Part shown: positions 49,501 through 59,692 of the stretch, piece after piece | How the letters are laid out: every line of letters starts with the position of its first letter | How positions within the stretch are numbered: the stretch's first letter is position 1 | Source of the DNA: Marsupella aquatica | Lineage: Eukaryota > Marchantiophyta | DNA: 64,000 nucleotides | NCBI GenBank assembly: GCA_973895155.1 | Contig: OZ316891.1 | Span: 26,660,001-26,724,000, forward strand | Direction of reading: 5' to 3' | The notes under the pieces: model-generated | Database searches by the model: none | The model's input: only the letters and a program-made list of their open reading frames with translations | Told to the model about the DNA's origin: nothing | Position numbers and translations under genes: made by a program

Positions 49501-52500
49501 TATATAAAGTGCAGCAGGATCTAGAACTGCTTGTAGTCCCAGCAAATCATACATGCTACAATCACAGGATATGACTTCAATAAGTCTTCACAGTTTCTCA
49601 TTTTTGTAGAATTTGAGATGTTGCTGGCCCAGGAGATGAGTTTCCCTTAAGAGTCAGGGACATCAGCAGTGTGGGCCATGTAATACAGTTAAGAATGATG
49701 GCAAGTATAATTTTTTAATGGGTCCAATGCCATGTTTGTGAGCTATTGAGTTGGATATAGGAGAAAATTACCAAAACATTGTCGCAACTGCTTCCAGAAC
49801 AATCATTCGTGGTTAGACTAAGCTCGGCTGAACACCCCTTGCTTGCATGGGACGGACACAATGCGGAATAGGCTGTCATGGAGTTGTCGAATGGATCTTC
49901 AATTTTCATGAGAAATGTTCTGGGTTTCCGTCCTATGTGTAGATTTCAGAATTAGAACGAAACTACTATTAAGAATACTGTACTTAGCAATTCTTCTTTT
50001 CCTGTGAAGACATTGCCGCAAATGTTTCCTTGAGTTCCTATCATACCAGTGTTTCCCATGCCATTTTCAGCAACTACTGACGGAGTTGGCACCGTAAGTT
50101 TAAATGTATAGCTCTCATTACTTCAATCCAAAATTCTATGTAAACAGACATGAAGTAGCCTTTGTGCTTAATTGCTATGTAGCATCTGACTGCTTAAATT
50201 GCACTGCTTAAATACGTCAGACGGGGATTTTATGGATTGCGGAACAACTGTCCAAGTATGCTGTAGTGGTCATCTTGCGCAGCTCAATGAGTCAATTTCA
50301 TTTTCCCTGTGCACTTCTATTTCTCAGAGAATTCCCTGGTCATGCTCATTTCCCCCAGAGTTAGGAAACAAAGAAGAAGAGCTAACTAATTGTAATTCCA
50401 ATCCATATCCTGATCGGTCAAGGATTGTGAACTACATTGGCCTTGTCATCGGCCGAGGTCACCAAATTTTGCTTGGTTTCATTCCTATGGAGCACTGCTG
50501 TGATGGATGAATAGTGTTGTCTTGCCTTGAAGTGGGACATTGGATGAATCCCTCATGCCTTGTCTGTTTTCAAAAGCTCACAATGTTTACCTTCAGCTAT
50601 GGGCGGTTGACATCTTTTAGCATTCTTTGTGGTGGTGCCTTTGTTGCAGAGCTGCTGCTCCAACTGCCCCTTTTTCCTGGTAAACTGTGCAACCTTGATT
50701 CCAGTATAGATTGAAGTATTCTTGTCTTAATTGTGTCTATGTACATAGTGTCCTTCATTGCAACTGTCGCTTTGACCTGCTGAGTTTCAGCAAAGTGAAT
50801 AAGGCATTCTGCCATCATTCCAATCAACTTAAACAAAAATTGAGCTTCAATATGAACTGAGAGCATTTATCCCCTCCCTAGACTGAGAGGTAGTTCACTG
50901 GATGTGTTGATGTGCAGTTAAACCTCCACTATTGCTTACTTCCGTTTTATGCTGCTCAGAAGAAGACATCTTAGTAGCAGAAAATTGCAAATACTGGCCA
51001 TAAGCAAACCATGATCATTTGCAGAATGCTACGACAAGTAGGATTATGAAATTCAATTGTGAGCAAAGGGAAAATGTAGTCTTACTAATACTTCACCTTC
51101 TGACTGAATTCTAGAGGATAGTTGAATTGCCAATTATAGCAGGATGAGAATGAGTGTGAAAAAAATGCCAACACCATAGGCAAACAATGCAAAAGTAACA
51201 GGGTTGGGCAACGTACTCCGCCTACCACCCTACACTTAGGCCACCAACCAGCACTTGGTGTAGCGGCCTGAACTTTCACGGTTAAACCTACACTTGGACA
51301 ATTAAACAAACTTTCACTCTTTCTGGATATTGTAGTTTGTAAGCAAGTTGATTAGGACTGTTTCATGCTATGTTTATACTGTGACCTCTAATTGGAACCA
51401 GGGGAATGACACAGTGAGTGGGAACTGATAATTTAAGGTTGGTTGCTGTTGGTGAGGCAAGTATAGCTCCTGCTCACCTTGCTGATCGAAGGTGCTTATC
51501 AGAGGACGTGAAAAGAGGACATCTCCACAAAAGCAGCACTTATGGTGAGGACCCGCAACGCTAAACATGTGCGGCTTGCACGCAAGGCAGAGATGTTGTG
51601 CCTTGAGTATGTCAGACTGGGGATCCTTCCAGCCTAGTCTGCATGGTACTTTGAGTACCCTGTTCTTGCCAGGAACAACTACAGCCGGCCTCTACCTGCT
51701 TCAGTACCCTTCCCAACATCCTTGGTATTTGTGTCTCTTGTACATGACCCACCACAAATTAGGTGCCAAGGGTGTGTGCACAGTTGCCAATATGACTGTC
51801 CTGCCTGTCTAGGGCTTCTGGCCAAGAGTTGGATGAGCATTCTCTTGGATGTCGGTTTTTGCACAGAGCACAATGTATCATCTGGAACCACTCGCCATCC
51901 TGCAGTGTGCCTGGCGATGTCACTTGTCCTGCCCTCCCAGACCCCAACACCGGTGCCTTTGGTGTCTACACATGTTTGGATCACACGCTCTAGAGGACCA
52001 CTTGTCTCACCGCATGCACAGACCAGAGACCATTGACCTATAACTTAACACTCTGACTTGAACAGAGAGGATATTTACTTAAAATTTTGAATTATGAGCA
52101 ATTTTGGGTCCAGGGTTTAGGGTCAACAGTACATAACTTATCCTATTATGGCTGCACTAAGTACAATATCCTAATTTAAGAGGCTAGCAAGCTCACTTAA
52201 AAGTCTCCTTTCAAAGACTGGAATTAATGGGCCATGTGATAACCTGGAAAAAGTTATTTATGCCTAACTTATTTGTCTGATTCACTATCATATCCTATTT
52301 AGGATGTATAAATTACAACCCTGATCACACTGCTTGATACCAATCCTGTTCGAAAAATGCCTGTTTTACATGTCAAGACTATTGTATGTGATTCAAATGC
52401 ATTAAATCTTGTTGCAGATCTCCTTTGGTGAATCATAGCCACAAAATTGAGGTGTAGGTGGAGCTATTGTACTAGGGGATCAGTTTTGAGAGTGGGCTCA

Positions 52501-52660
52501 ACAAACCAAAAAGTATATATACTCTGCATCTGTGTGTGATCATTTCATTGCAGTAGCAATTGCCACTCTAGTCTATATGCTACATTGTACTTTTTGTACA
52601 CTGCTAAATTGTATTGTCTGTGCACTTTGCTAAATTGTACAATCTGTCTCATGGGTAGGC
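46561..52660. other. CACTA interior without a supported gene
   Basis: It holds a short telomere-like run (TTTAGGGTTTAGGGTTTTA, about 46601-46618), direct repeats of TGCGGAAGGTGGACT and CGGAAGGCGAT at 47732-47840, and scattered short frames with no conserved domain. 51590-52040 is Cys/His-rich in more than one frame and could be decayed coding sequence of the downstream PHD gene type. A promoter for the plus-strand genes probably lies before 52661. Confidence 0.45.
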
Positions 52661-53344
52661 ATGGCACGCCCTAAAATCCGAGCCAAGAAGCGGGGGATAG
52701 AGGTGAGCAGCAACACAGGTGTAGTTGGGCCTGATGGTAGTAACTTCTCCGCACGTCAGATTTTCCAGAAGGCAGCTCATTGTTGTGCCATTTGTGATGA
52801 TGGTGGGGGCTTAGCCATATGTGAGGGCCCTTGCATGAGGCATTTCCACCTCAACCCGGAGTCTGACCTTGCTGCAGAAAATAACTGTCTAGGGGTGGGC
52901 CTCCCGTCAGCACACCAGGGAGGCTGGATGTGCACTGATTGTTTGGAGAAGCAGGCTAAGTGTGCACAGTGTGGGAAGTTGGGGTCTTATGAGGGCTCTG
53001 TTGATGCTCCACCACTTGTTAGGAAATGCCCTGACAGATATTGTGTGAGGTTCTTTTGTTTTTCATGTTTGCCCGATCTTGCCACAACTTGCCCACTTCA
53101 TAAGTGCAAGGCATGTGGTTAGCACGATGAAGATTTCTGGGTGGACATAGTCCACTGTGTTAGGTGTCCCACCATGTGGCACTTTCATTGTTTGAAGGAT
53201 CGTCAAGCAGAAGGCTATGCTTGTGACAGACACATCTATCATCACTCTGCACATGGTGTTGATCGATGGATCTTCTATTGTCATCGCCATGCCATAGATC
53301 CTACTTTGCACACTCCTATGAGAGATCACATTTCTTGGCTTTGA
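52661..53344 (+). pseudogene. EDM2-like PHD-finger protein, one in-frame TAG
   Basis: The ATG at 52661 opens a frame with a basic start (ARPKIRAKKRGIE). PHD finger 1 is at residues 42-94 (CAICDDGGGLAICEGPCMRHFH, then CTDC). A second Cys-rich unit follows at 101-153 (CAQCGKLGS, CPDRYCVRFFCFSC, CPLHKCKACG). A TAG at 53120-53122 interrupts, after which the same frame continues with HCVRCPTMWHFHC and CDRH, a third unit. This order of PHD units, including the long CMR-x-FH finger, resembles EDM2, a plant protein that reads histone marks at silenced transposons and controls heterochromatin and RNA processing. Only the finger block is present; the methyltransferase-like part of EDM2 is absent. Reading past the stop gives 228 codons. 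It may be a captured host fragment. Confidence 0.7.
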
Positions 53345-53940
53345 ACCTGAATAATGTACTTGCATAGTGCACCTGATGTGGATACCTTGGAGATTGCAGA
53401 CATTCCAATTTTGAGAAGAAGGACCTCTGTAGGAGAGGATGCTTAGGCAACAAGTACCCTAAGTTCATTACTTGTTCATGGGTACATGCCTTCAAAAACT
53501 CCCCTTAAGCCTTCTAGGAACTTTTTTAACTCTGCAATCATTTTGATCACGACTTACATGACACTGCTTAAATTAAATCAAGACTTCTGATTATGAGCAT
53601 ATAAGTTACAAGGCTATTTAAATTGCGAGAATTCCCTTTGTGTACCAACATTTTGTATTCTCATTCAATGTCTGCCCATTTACAACATCTGTATGTGGCA
53701 TCACAAAACAATTGCACTTGTCACCTTCAATATTGTGAAGGCACATATTCAAACTATGAGGTGCATCCTTGCAGGTGTCTAGTACGTTTGTCCCAATATT
53801 TCTCCCGTTTGGAATCGGAGCAGAGACTCACCAGACGACTGGACTGGACCAAGTTATAAACGCAACATTTTAGGGGCCCTCCGATTATCAGGTGAACGCA
53901 TTCTCTTCCGGTCTGCAGTGATTAGGTGGGGTGTGTGTAC
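53345..53940. other. Spacer between the PHD and BRCT genes
   Basis: No domain or convincing exon is seen. It could contain introns if PHD and BRCT parts belong to one transcript, since both read in the same direction. Confidence 0.4.
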
Positions 53941-54773
53941 ATGGCCTCTAGGAAACGTACAAAGGTTGACCACCCGCATCTGTTGGTTGGAATCAAAGCC
54001 ATTTTGATTCCTGGCCACTATGGGTTCACCCAAGTGAGTTGGCCAATCGTACAAAAATGATTCTCAGAGTTCCATGGGACTGAAGTCAAGGACATCACTC
54101 CACAGACTACACATGTTGTTGCGGGGACATGGCTGGATGTGATGAACAAGTGGTCATGGTCCTTCATTGATTCTGCCATTACCAACCAAGGTCTAAAAGT
54201 AGTTGAAGTCTCTTGGCTGACCGATTCTGTTAAACATAGGTGTGTACAGAGTACTGAGCAATATGAGTTGTGGGAGAGTGAGGAGGCCACTGCAGAGGCT
54301 TTGGCTGAAAAGGAAGCCTATGAAGCAGCGACAGAGAAACCCAACTTTGCTTCTGTCCAATATGGACCTGTTGTCAACATAGGACACCATCCTATGCGTG
54401 CAGATGCTATATTGAATGAGCATGGCAAGGAGAGAAATACCATTATGAAGGGGTTCAGTGTGGTATTTACAGAAGAGGGAATTGGGGAGACTAAGTGCAG
54501 ACTGTACAAGTCCATAGTTGTTGAGCTAGGTGGGATAGTGGAGGAGAGTCTAACAGAACCTCCACTCATGTTGTAGGTCTGTCATACATGAAAATATGCA
54601 AAAAATTCTTTAAGACAACAGTGTGTCATTTTGTCATGAACAACAATCTTTGGGTGCTTCTGGAATCAGCAGCGAGAGGGAAACAACAAAATGCTTGGGA
54701 CTTTGATTATTTTGAGGCCTGGCCCTCCAAGCTTCAGCGAAGATGTATGCTTACCAATGGTGGGAGAAAGTGA
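53941..54773 (+). pseudogene. Double-BRCT-domain protein, broken by a stop and a frameshift
   Basis: The ATG at 53941 opens MASRKRTKVDHPHL. BRCT 1 runs to about residue 105, with GTEVKDITPQTTHVVAG, GLKVVEVSWLTDSV and an aromatic end, the usual GG/T-H-V/W-L layout. A TGA at 54058-54060 lies inside it. An Ala/Glu-rich linker follows, then BRCT 2 from about 54450 (KGFSVVFTEEG, VVELGGIVEESL). Its continuation (TSTHVVGLSYMK to WPSKL, ending 54773) is in another frame, so there is an indel near 54550. BRCT pairs bind phosphoproteins at DNA breaks. The role in a transposon is unknown; it could be a captured repair gene or the second half of the PHD protein. Confidence 0.6.
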
Positions 54774-54913
54774 GGAGTAGGAGTCCCTCATATTTTTGTA
54801 TAAATCACAATTTTTTAATAAATGTGATCCTTGAACTAACTCATCTTGTCATGGTTGGTCGCAGTTGAAGTGATTGTTGTTTCCAGCTGCGTGGGGTGTG
54901 ACTGTGAATCTAC

Positions 54914-55315
54914 TTGTTGGGCTCTGTTTGGCTGAAGACTTTGGTGGGTATGCTGCCTCTTCCAGACCGACAGGCCCTATGTAGGGTCCTCCTACGGGTT
55001 GCATCGTGCATGGCTATTGCTTGGGCTTACTTGTGTGGATTGGTAACCAAACAGAGTGTAGCTCCATCCGAGATAATGCCTGCAGACCTTGGATGTGTTG
55101 TGAATGCTGTGGTGAATGAGGATGCACAGTCCGAAGAGGACATTTACCTTTCAGCAGATGAGTTAGACAAGCATGATGCTGTAGGTGGTTCCTTGTTGCC
55201 TGATTTGGCAGATGATATAGTTCTTACACATGTCTGGCCGAGGGTTCTTGTGGTGTCTGGCGCACAAGATATCTGCAAATATAGACTAATTAGTACCAGT
55301 GGAGGGACTTGGTAG
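54914..55315 (+). other. Open frame with weak F-box-like sequence
   Basis: A 133-codon frame contains LLPDLADDIVLTHVWPRVL followed by DICKYRLISTSGGTW. The spacing and the Pro/Leu/Asp pattern resemble an F-box helix pair (LPDDIV-L... then RLVS--W), but the match is weak and the frame ends right after. The stretch before it (SAPSEIMPAD, EDIYLSADEL) is acidic. It may be an exon of the neighbouring BRCT gene, a captured fragment, or chance. Confidence 0.25.
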
Positions 55316-55797
55316 CAACATGTGCACCATGGAGGGCACTGTTGCCACTGCTTGTAGGCACGGATCGAAGACCACCATGGCATGAGCAGGGTTTAGACCT
55401 TGATGACTTAATGTACATGCCTGAGTACCTCAGGGATGAGTGGCATCGACAACAGGATTGGTATCCATATTTGATGTGGTAGTAAGATGAGGACATCGCA
55501 CACCGGTCTCGCACCTGGCACCTGTGTCTATGACTATACATGATTGGACTCTGATATGGTCATGGATGTACGTGCAAAGGCAGTATATGTGAGGACAGCG
55601 GAGGAGTTGACACCCTCAAACATTTAGGAATTTTGTCTCATTCACTTGAGAATAGGTACATGACTCAGGCACCTATATTTTTGGTTTTTTTTGTTTTTTT
55701 GGAACGTTACGTATTTTGGCAAGTACAGTCGGGGGTGAAATCCTTAACAGGGAGTGTATTTTTCACTTGCATAATAAAATGACAGGGTGCTGAGTGC

Positions 55798-58700
55798 ATG
55801 TGTATAGTGATGGCTCCAAGGTTGCCTCTTCACAACCCATTTAGGATTAGGCATCATGATTCTAAATTGTGGATGCGTGAACAAGCCCGGGCCGCCCAAG
55901 GTAGGAGTAGGAGGATGAGATGCCCATGCACACAGTGCCAAGGATTCAAGTCGTTGAGTTTGAACACTGTGCACCTTCACCTGCTGCGGCATGAAAGGCA
56001 CCCTCGGTGGAGGGTTTGGAATGTACCAGCAGAAGAAGACTCCTCTGATGAAGAGTGGAGAGCTGACTTTGTGGATTCTAATACAGCTAGGCGTAGAGAC
56101 TACGTAGAGCAGGACATAGACTGTGCAGAGGATGGTCCTGGGGTACAACATGAGAACGTGGACACATTGACCAAGATGGAGATGCAGAGGCAGTCACTGA
56201 GGACGGTGGGATGGATGTCCCAAGAATGGTTCAAGAGCTTTTTGAAGACCTTGATGCTTTTTACGACACAGTGGAATCAGAAGAGGACAATGAACCGCAG
56301 CCACACATTGGAGACGACCAAGCTGAACCTGACTTTGACATTGGGGAAGGTGCAGCAGAGAGGGAGTGGGTGTTTTGGGGGCCCAAAACACATCAAAGAA
56401 GCTTGCGTTCCTATCTACAAGGGGTCGAACTGCTCCAAGCTGGGTTTTGTCGTGTTGTTGTTGAACATCTGTGGCAATCACAATGTTCCCAATATATTTG
56501 TGACAGAGTTGTTGCCCTTCGTGCGCCGAAATGTGTTACCAGATGGTAATTCAATTCCAAAAAATATGTACGAGGCTAGGAAATTGATGTCTAACCTTGG
56601 GCTGAACTATGTGTCTATTGACACATGCCCTGATGGGTGTGTTCTCTTTCGCAAAGAGCATGCAGATAAATTGACATGCCCTCATTGTGGTAAGCACAGG
56701 TACAAGAATGTAGGGAAATGTACACACCCTGCCAAGGTTCTTCGTCATTTTCCTCTCATTCCTAGACTACAACATCTGTTTAGATGCCCTGCCATTTCCA
56801 AGCTGATGACATGGACTCCTGATAACAAGAGCAGTGATGGCCTGCAGCGTCACATTGAAGATTCCAACCATTGGAAATTTGTTGATGAGAGGTGGCCATA
56901 GTTTGCTGCAGAGAAGCGGAACTTTCGATTTGGTCTATCACTGGATGGAGTAAACCCATTTGGAGACAAAAACAACCGTTATTCATGTTGGCCGGTTACG
57001 CTGCTAAATTACAACCTTCCCCCATGGATGACTACAAAGAGGTTTTTTGTCATGATGGTGCTGTTAATCCCTGGACCAGCTTCTGTGACCGAGCAATTCA
57101 TAGATATCATGTTGGCTCCAGCAGTGGAAGAGTGGAAGACTTTGTGGATAGAAGGGGTGTTAACCCATAATGTTCTGAAGGTGCTTCTTCAACCCAGCCC
57201 CTTTAGACTGCATGCAATTTGTTTGCTAGATATAGCAGATTACCCAGGCCATGGCATCATATTTGGACGAGTGACAAAGGGCTATGTGGGGTGCACACCA
57301 TGTGGGAAAAATGTGACAAGTGAGTGGTCGCATGCCCTGCACAGTATGAAATTTCAGGGGCATAGAAGGTATCTGTCTGCTGATCATCCTTACAGGCACA
57401 CACGGTCTCAAATTGCACACTTCAACAACAAAACAGAGCTTCGTGGCCCACCACAAAGGGTCACCAGAGAGCAAGTCCTGAGGTGGGCAGCCAGGAAGGC
57501 TGATTGGGACAAGAGAAGTGCCACTGATCGAGAACCTGAGGATCCAGTGGTGAAACACGGTGTGAAAAGACAGACCTTGATGGACTTGGAGTTGGAGTAC
57601 TGGAGGGTAATGTACTTAGCCTCCAGCCCCTGTATGATTGCAATTTTAGATTGGAGCTATGGTGGATTGATGTTGGTTACAATCCTCCTATTTGGTTAAT
57701 TAGTGTTTCTGTTGTTGAATTCTTTGCTTTGTGGAGTGCAGGAATTCGAGCCCAGCAAACACAATGTGGACGTCATGCACATCGAGAAAAATATTTGTGA
57801 GAGCTTGCTGAAGTTCTTGTCGGGTGAGAAAGATACAGGAGCAATTCGAGCTGATATGCAACAGAAGGGGATTCGCCCTCACCTTTGGTTGAAGCCCCAT
57901 GCAAGCAATCCCAATGTACTTCTCAAGTTCCAAGCTCCCTATGTGTGCACACAGGAAGAATGGAAGACATTCTTGTATAGATTGAGCTGTCTGAAAGTGC
58001 CCTCTGGCTATGCTGGTGCCTTCAAGAAGCATATTACAAAGAATAAACTTGGCAGTATGAAAACACATGACTACCATGTGTTGATGCAGCACATTCTGCC
58101 CATATGCCTCAAAGGTCTCATGCAGAAACCAGTCCGTAATGTCATTCTTTGACTGTGCAATGTATTTCGCCGTATATGTGTGAAAGTGTGGGATCCCCAA
58201 GGATTGGAGCAGCTGAAGCAGGATGTTGCTTATGTCCTCTGTGACTTGGAGATATACTTCCCCCCTGCTTTCTTTGATGTTATGACTCATCTCCTAATCC
58301 ATGTGGTAGAAGAGCTAGGGCAGTATGGGCCAGTCAGTACCAGATGGATGTACCCTATGGAGCGATACATGAAGTTGTTGAAAGGTCATGTGAGAACATA
58401 CTACAGGCCAGAGGCTTCCATGGCATTGGGGTACATTAAGGATGAGACGTTGGGGTTCCTAACAGAGTACATGGCTGGGTCTGGTGAAGCTATGACAAGA
58501 GTTTGGAAATCTGGTGAAGATGATGGAGTGAGTGGCGAGGTTGTTGAAGGTGTGGGACGTGCTGTTCAGCTGCCTGTTGCGATTCAAGACAAGGCTCATT
58601 CATATGTGCTGGCAAACACAGAGCCTATGCAACCATGGTGGAGGTGAGTGATTGAATTGACTTGCCTTTGTTGTGATGCTTCTTGTCTGTTCCAAGGGTG

Positions 58701-59360
58701 ATCTTAGCTTGTCATGTGTTGTTTAGACCTAACTATGCCTGTACCTCATATTGCAGGGAATATGATATGCAAAAAGCTGCACACTCTGGGCAGCATGATC
58801 CCTTCCCACAGTTCGAGCAGTGGATTCGGGTGACAATTCGAGAGCATAGTAGACATCACCCAGATATGGAGAAGGATTTGTATCTTCTATCTGTGCCACC
58901 ACAATTGTCTATTCTGACCTACAAACGGATGAGAGCTTATGGAAATCATTATCGAGTGAGGGATGAGCAGGGTGACCATTGTGTATCATATGATTGTGGT
59001 TTGATTTCTGTGTTTGAGCAGAGAACCTCTAAAGAACAGAGGGGGTGGATGAAGATGGGTTACGTGGGGGAGTTGACCGACATTTGGGTGTTGAATTATG
59101 GTAACACAAGTGTCCCAGTGATATTGATGAAGGGATCATGGGTGAAATCAGAGTGGCAGAGACCAAGGGCCACCATGAAGCGTGATCATGATGGGTTCTT
59201 GTTGGCCAATTTTAGGTCCAGAGTACCAAAATGGTCTGAGCCTTTTGTTTTCCCTAGCCAAGTTGAACAGACTTTCTTGCAGATGTGGAGGAGTCACATG
59301 GCTGGAGAGTGGTATGCTATAGCCAAGCACGGAACAGGCGGATGGATGGAAGTAAAGTAG
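55798..59360 (+). pseudogene. TNP2-type CACTA transposase, three exons, two in-frame stops
   Basis: Exons 55798-57606, 57742-58643 and 58757-59360 join in phase. The N-terminus holds the transposase-associated zinc-binding block (RCPCTQCQGF, HLLRHERHPRW). Then come Transposase_21 motifs: LPFVRRNVLPDGN, NMYEARKLM, CPHCGKHRYKN, KVLRHFPLIPRLQHLF, FGLSLDGVNPFG, LPPWMTTK, FFVMMVLLIPGP and KGYVGCTPCG. Exon 2 has MHIEKNICESLLKFLSG and RWMYPMERYMK; exon 3 is the DUF4216-like tail. A TAG sits at 56899-56901 and a TGA at 58150-58152, both in strongly conserved blocks. At about 56170-56385 the acidic linker reads better in another frame (DVPRMVQELFEDLDAFYD), so compensating shifts are likely. The acidic C-terminus (59345-59513) is also out of frame. 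The enzyme should be inactive. Confidence 0.88.
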
Positions 59361-59692
59361 AGTTCAGTTTGGATGACCATGCTGCATTCGAGCATCCTAG
59401 TCACGAGACTGTACTTCCAACTCGGGCAGGGACTGACTACATCCCCTTAACATTGAGAGAGACATATGATGAACCTGGGGAGATGGAATATGATGAGGTT
59501 GATGATGTGCAATAGGCAACAACTGGCGATTGGCAAGTATGAGGTTGAGGATGACTACCTGCATAGAGTCACAGAACGGGAATTGCTGCCTGGAATGATA
59601 TTTAGGATAGTTGGATATGCATGAAATTGATTGATACTTTGAATTTAGTGTGCTGATTCTCCCTGTTTGGTTGTGGGTGCTGTGCAGAAGCT

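Noticed and set aside
51567-52043. Cys/His-rich overlapping frames as a zinc-finger gene
   Set aside because: Cysteines are spread over several frames with no continuous finger pattern; at best decayed sequence.
54032-54065. GTGAGT...CTCAG as an intron that would remove the TGA in the BRCT gene
   Set aside because: At 34 nt it is far below plant intron size, and removing it would shift the reading frame.
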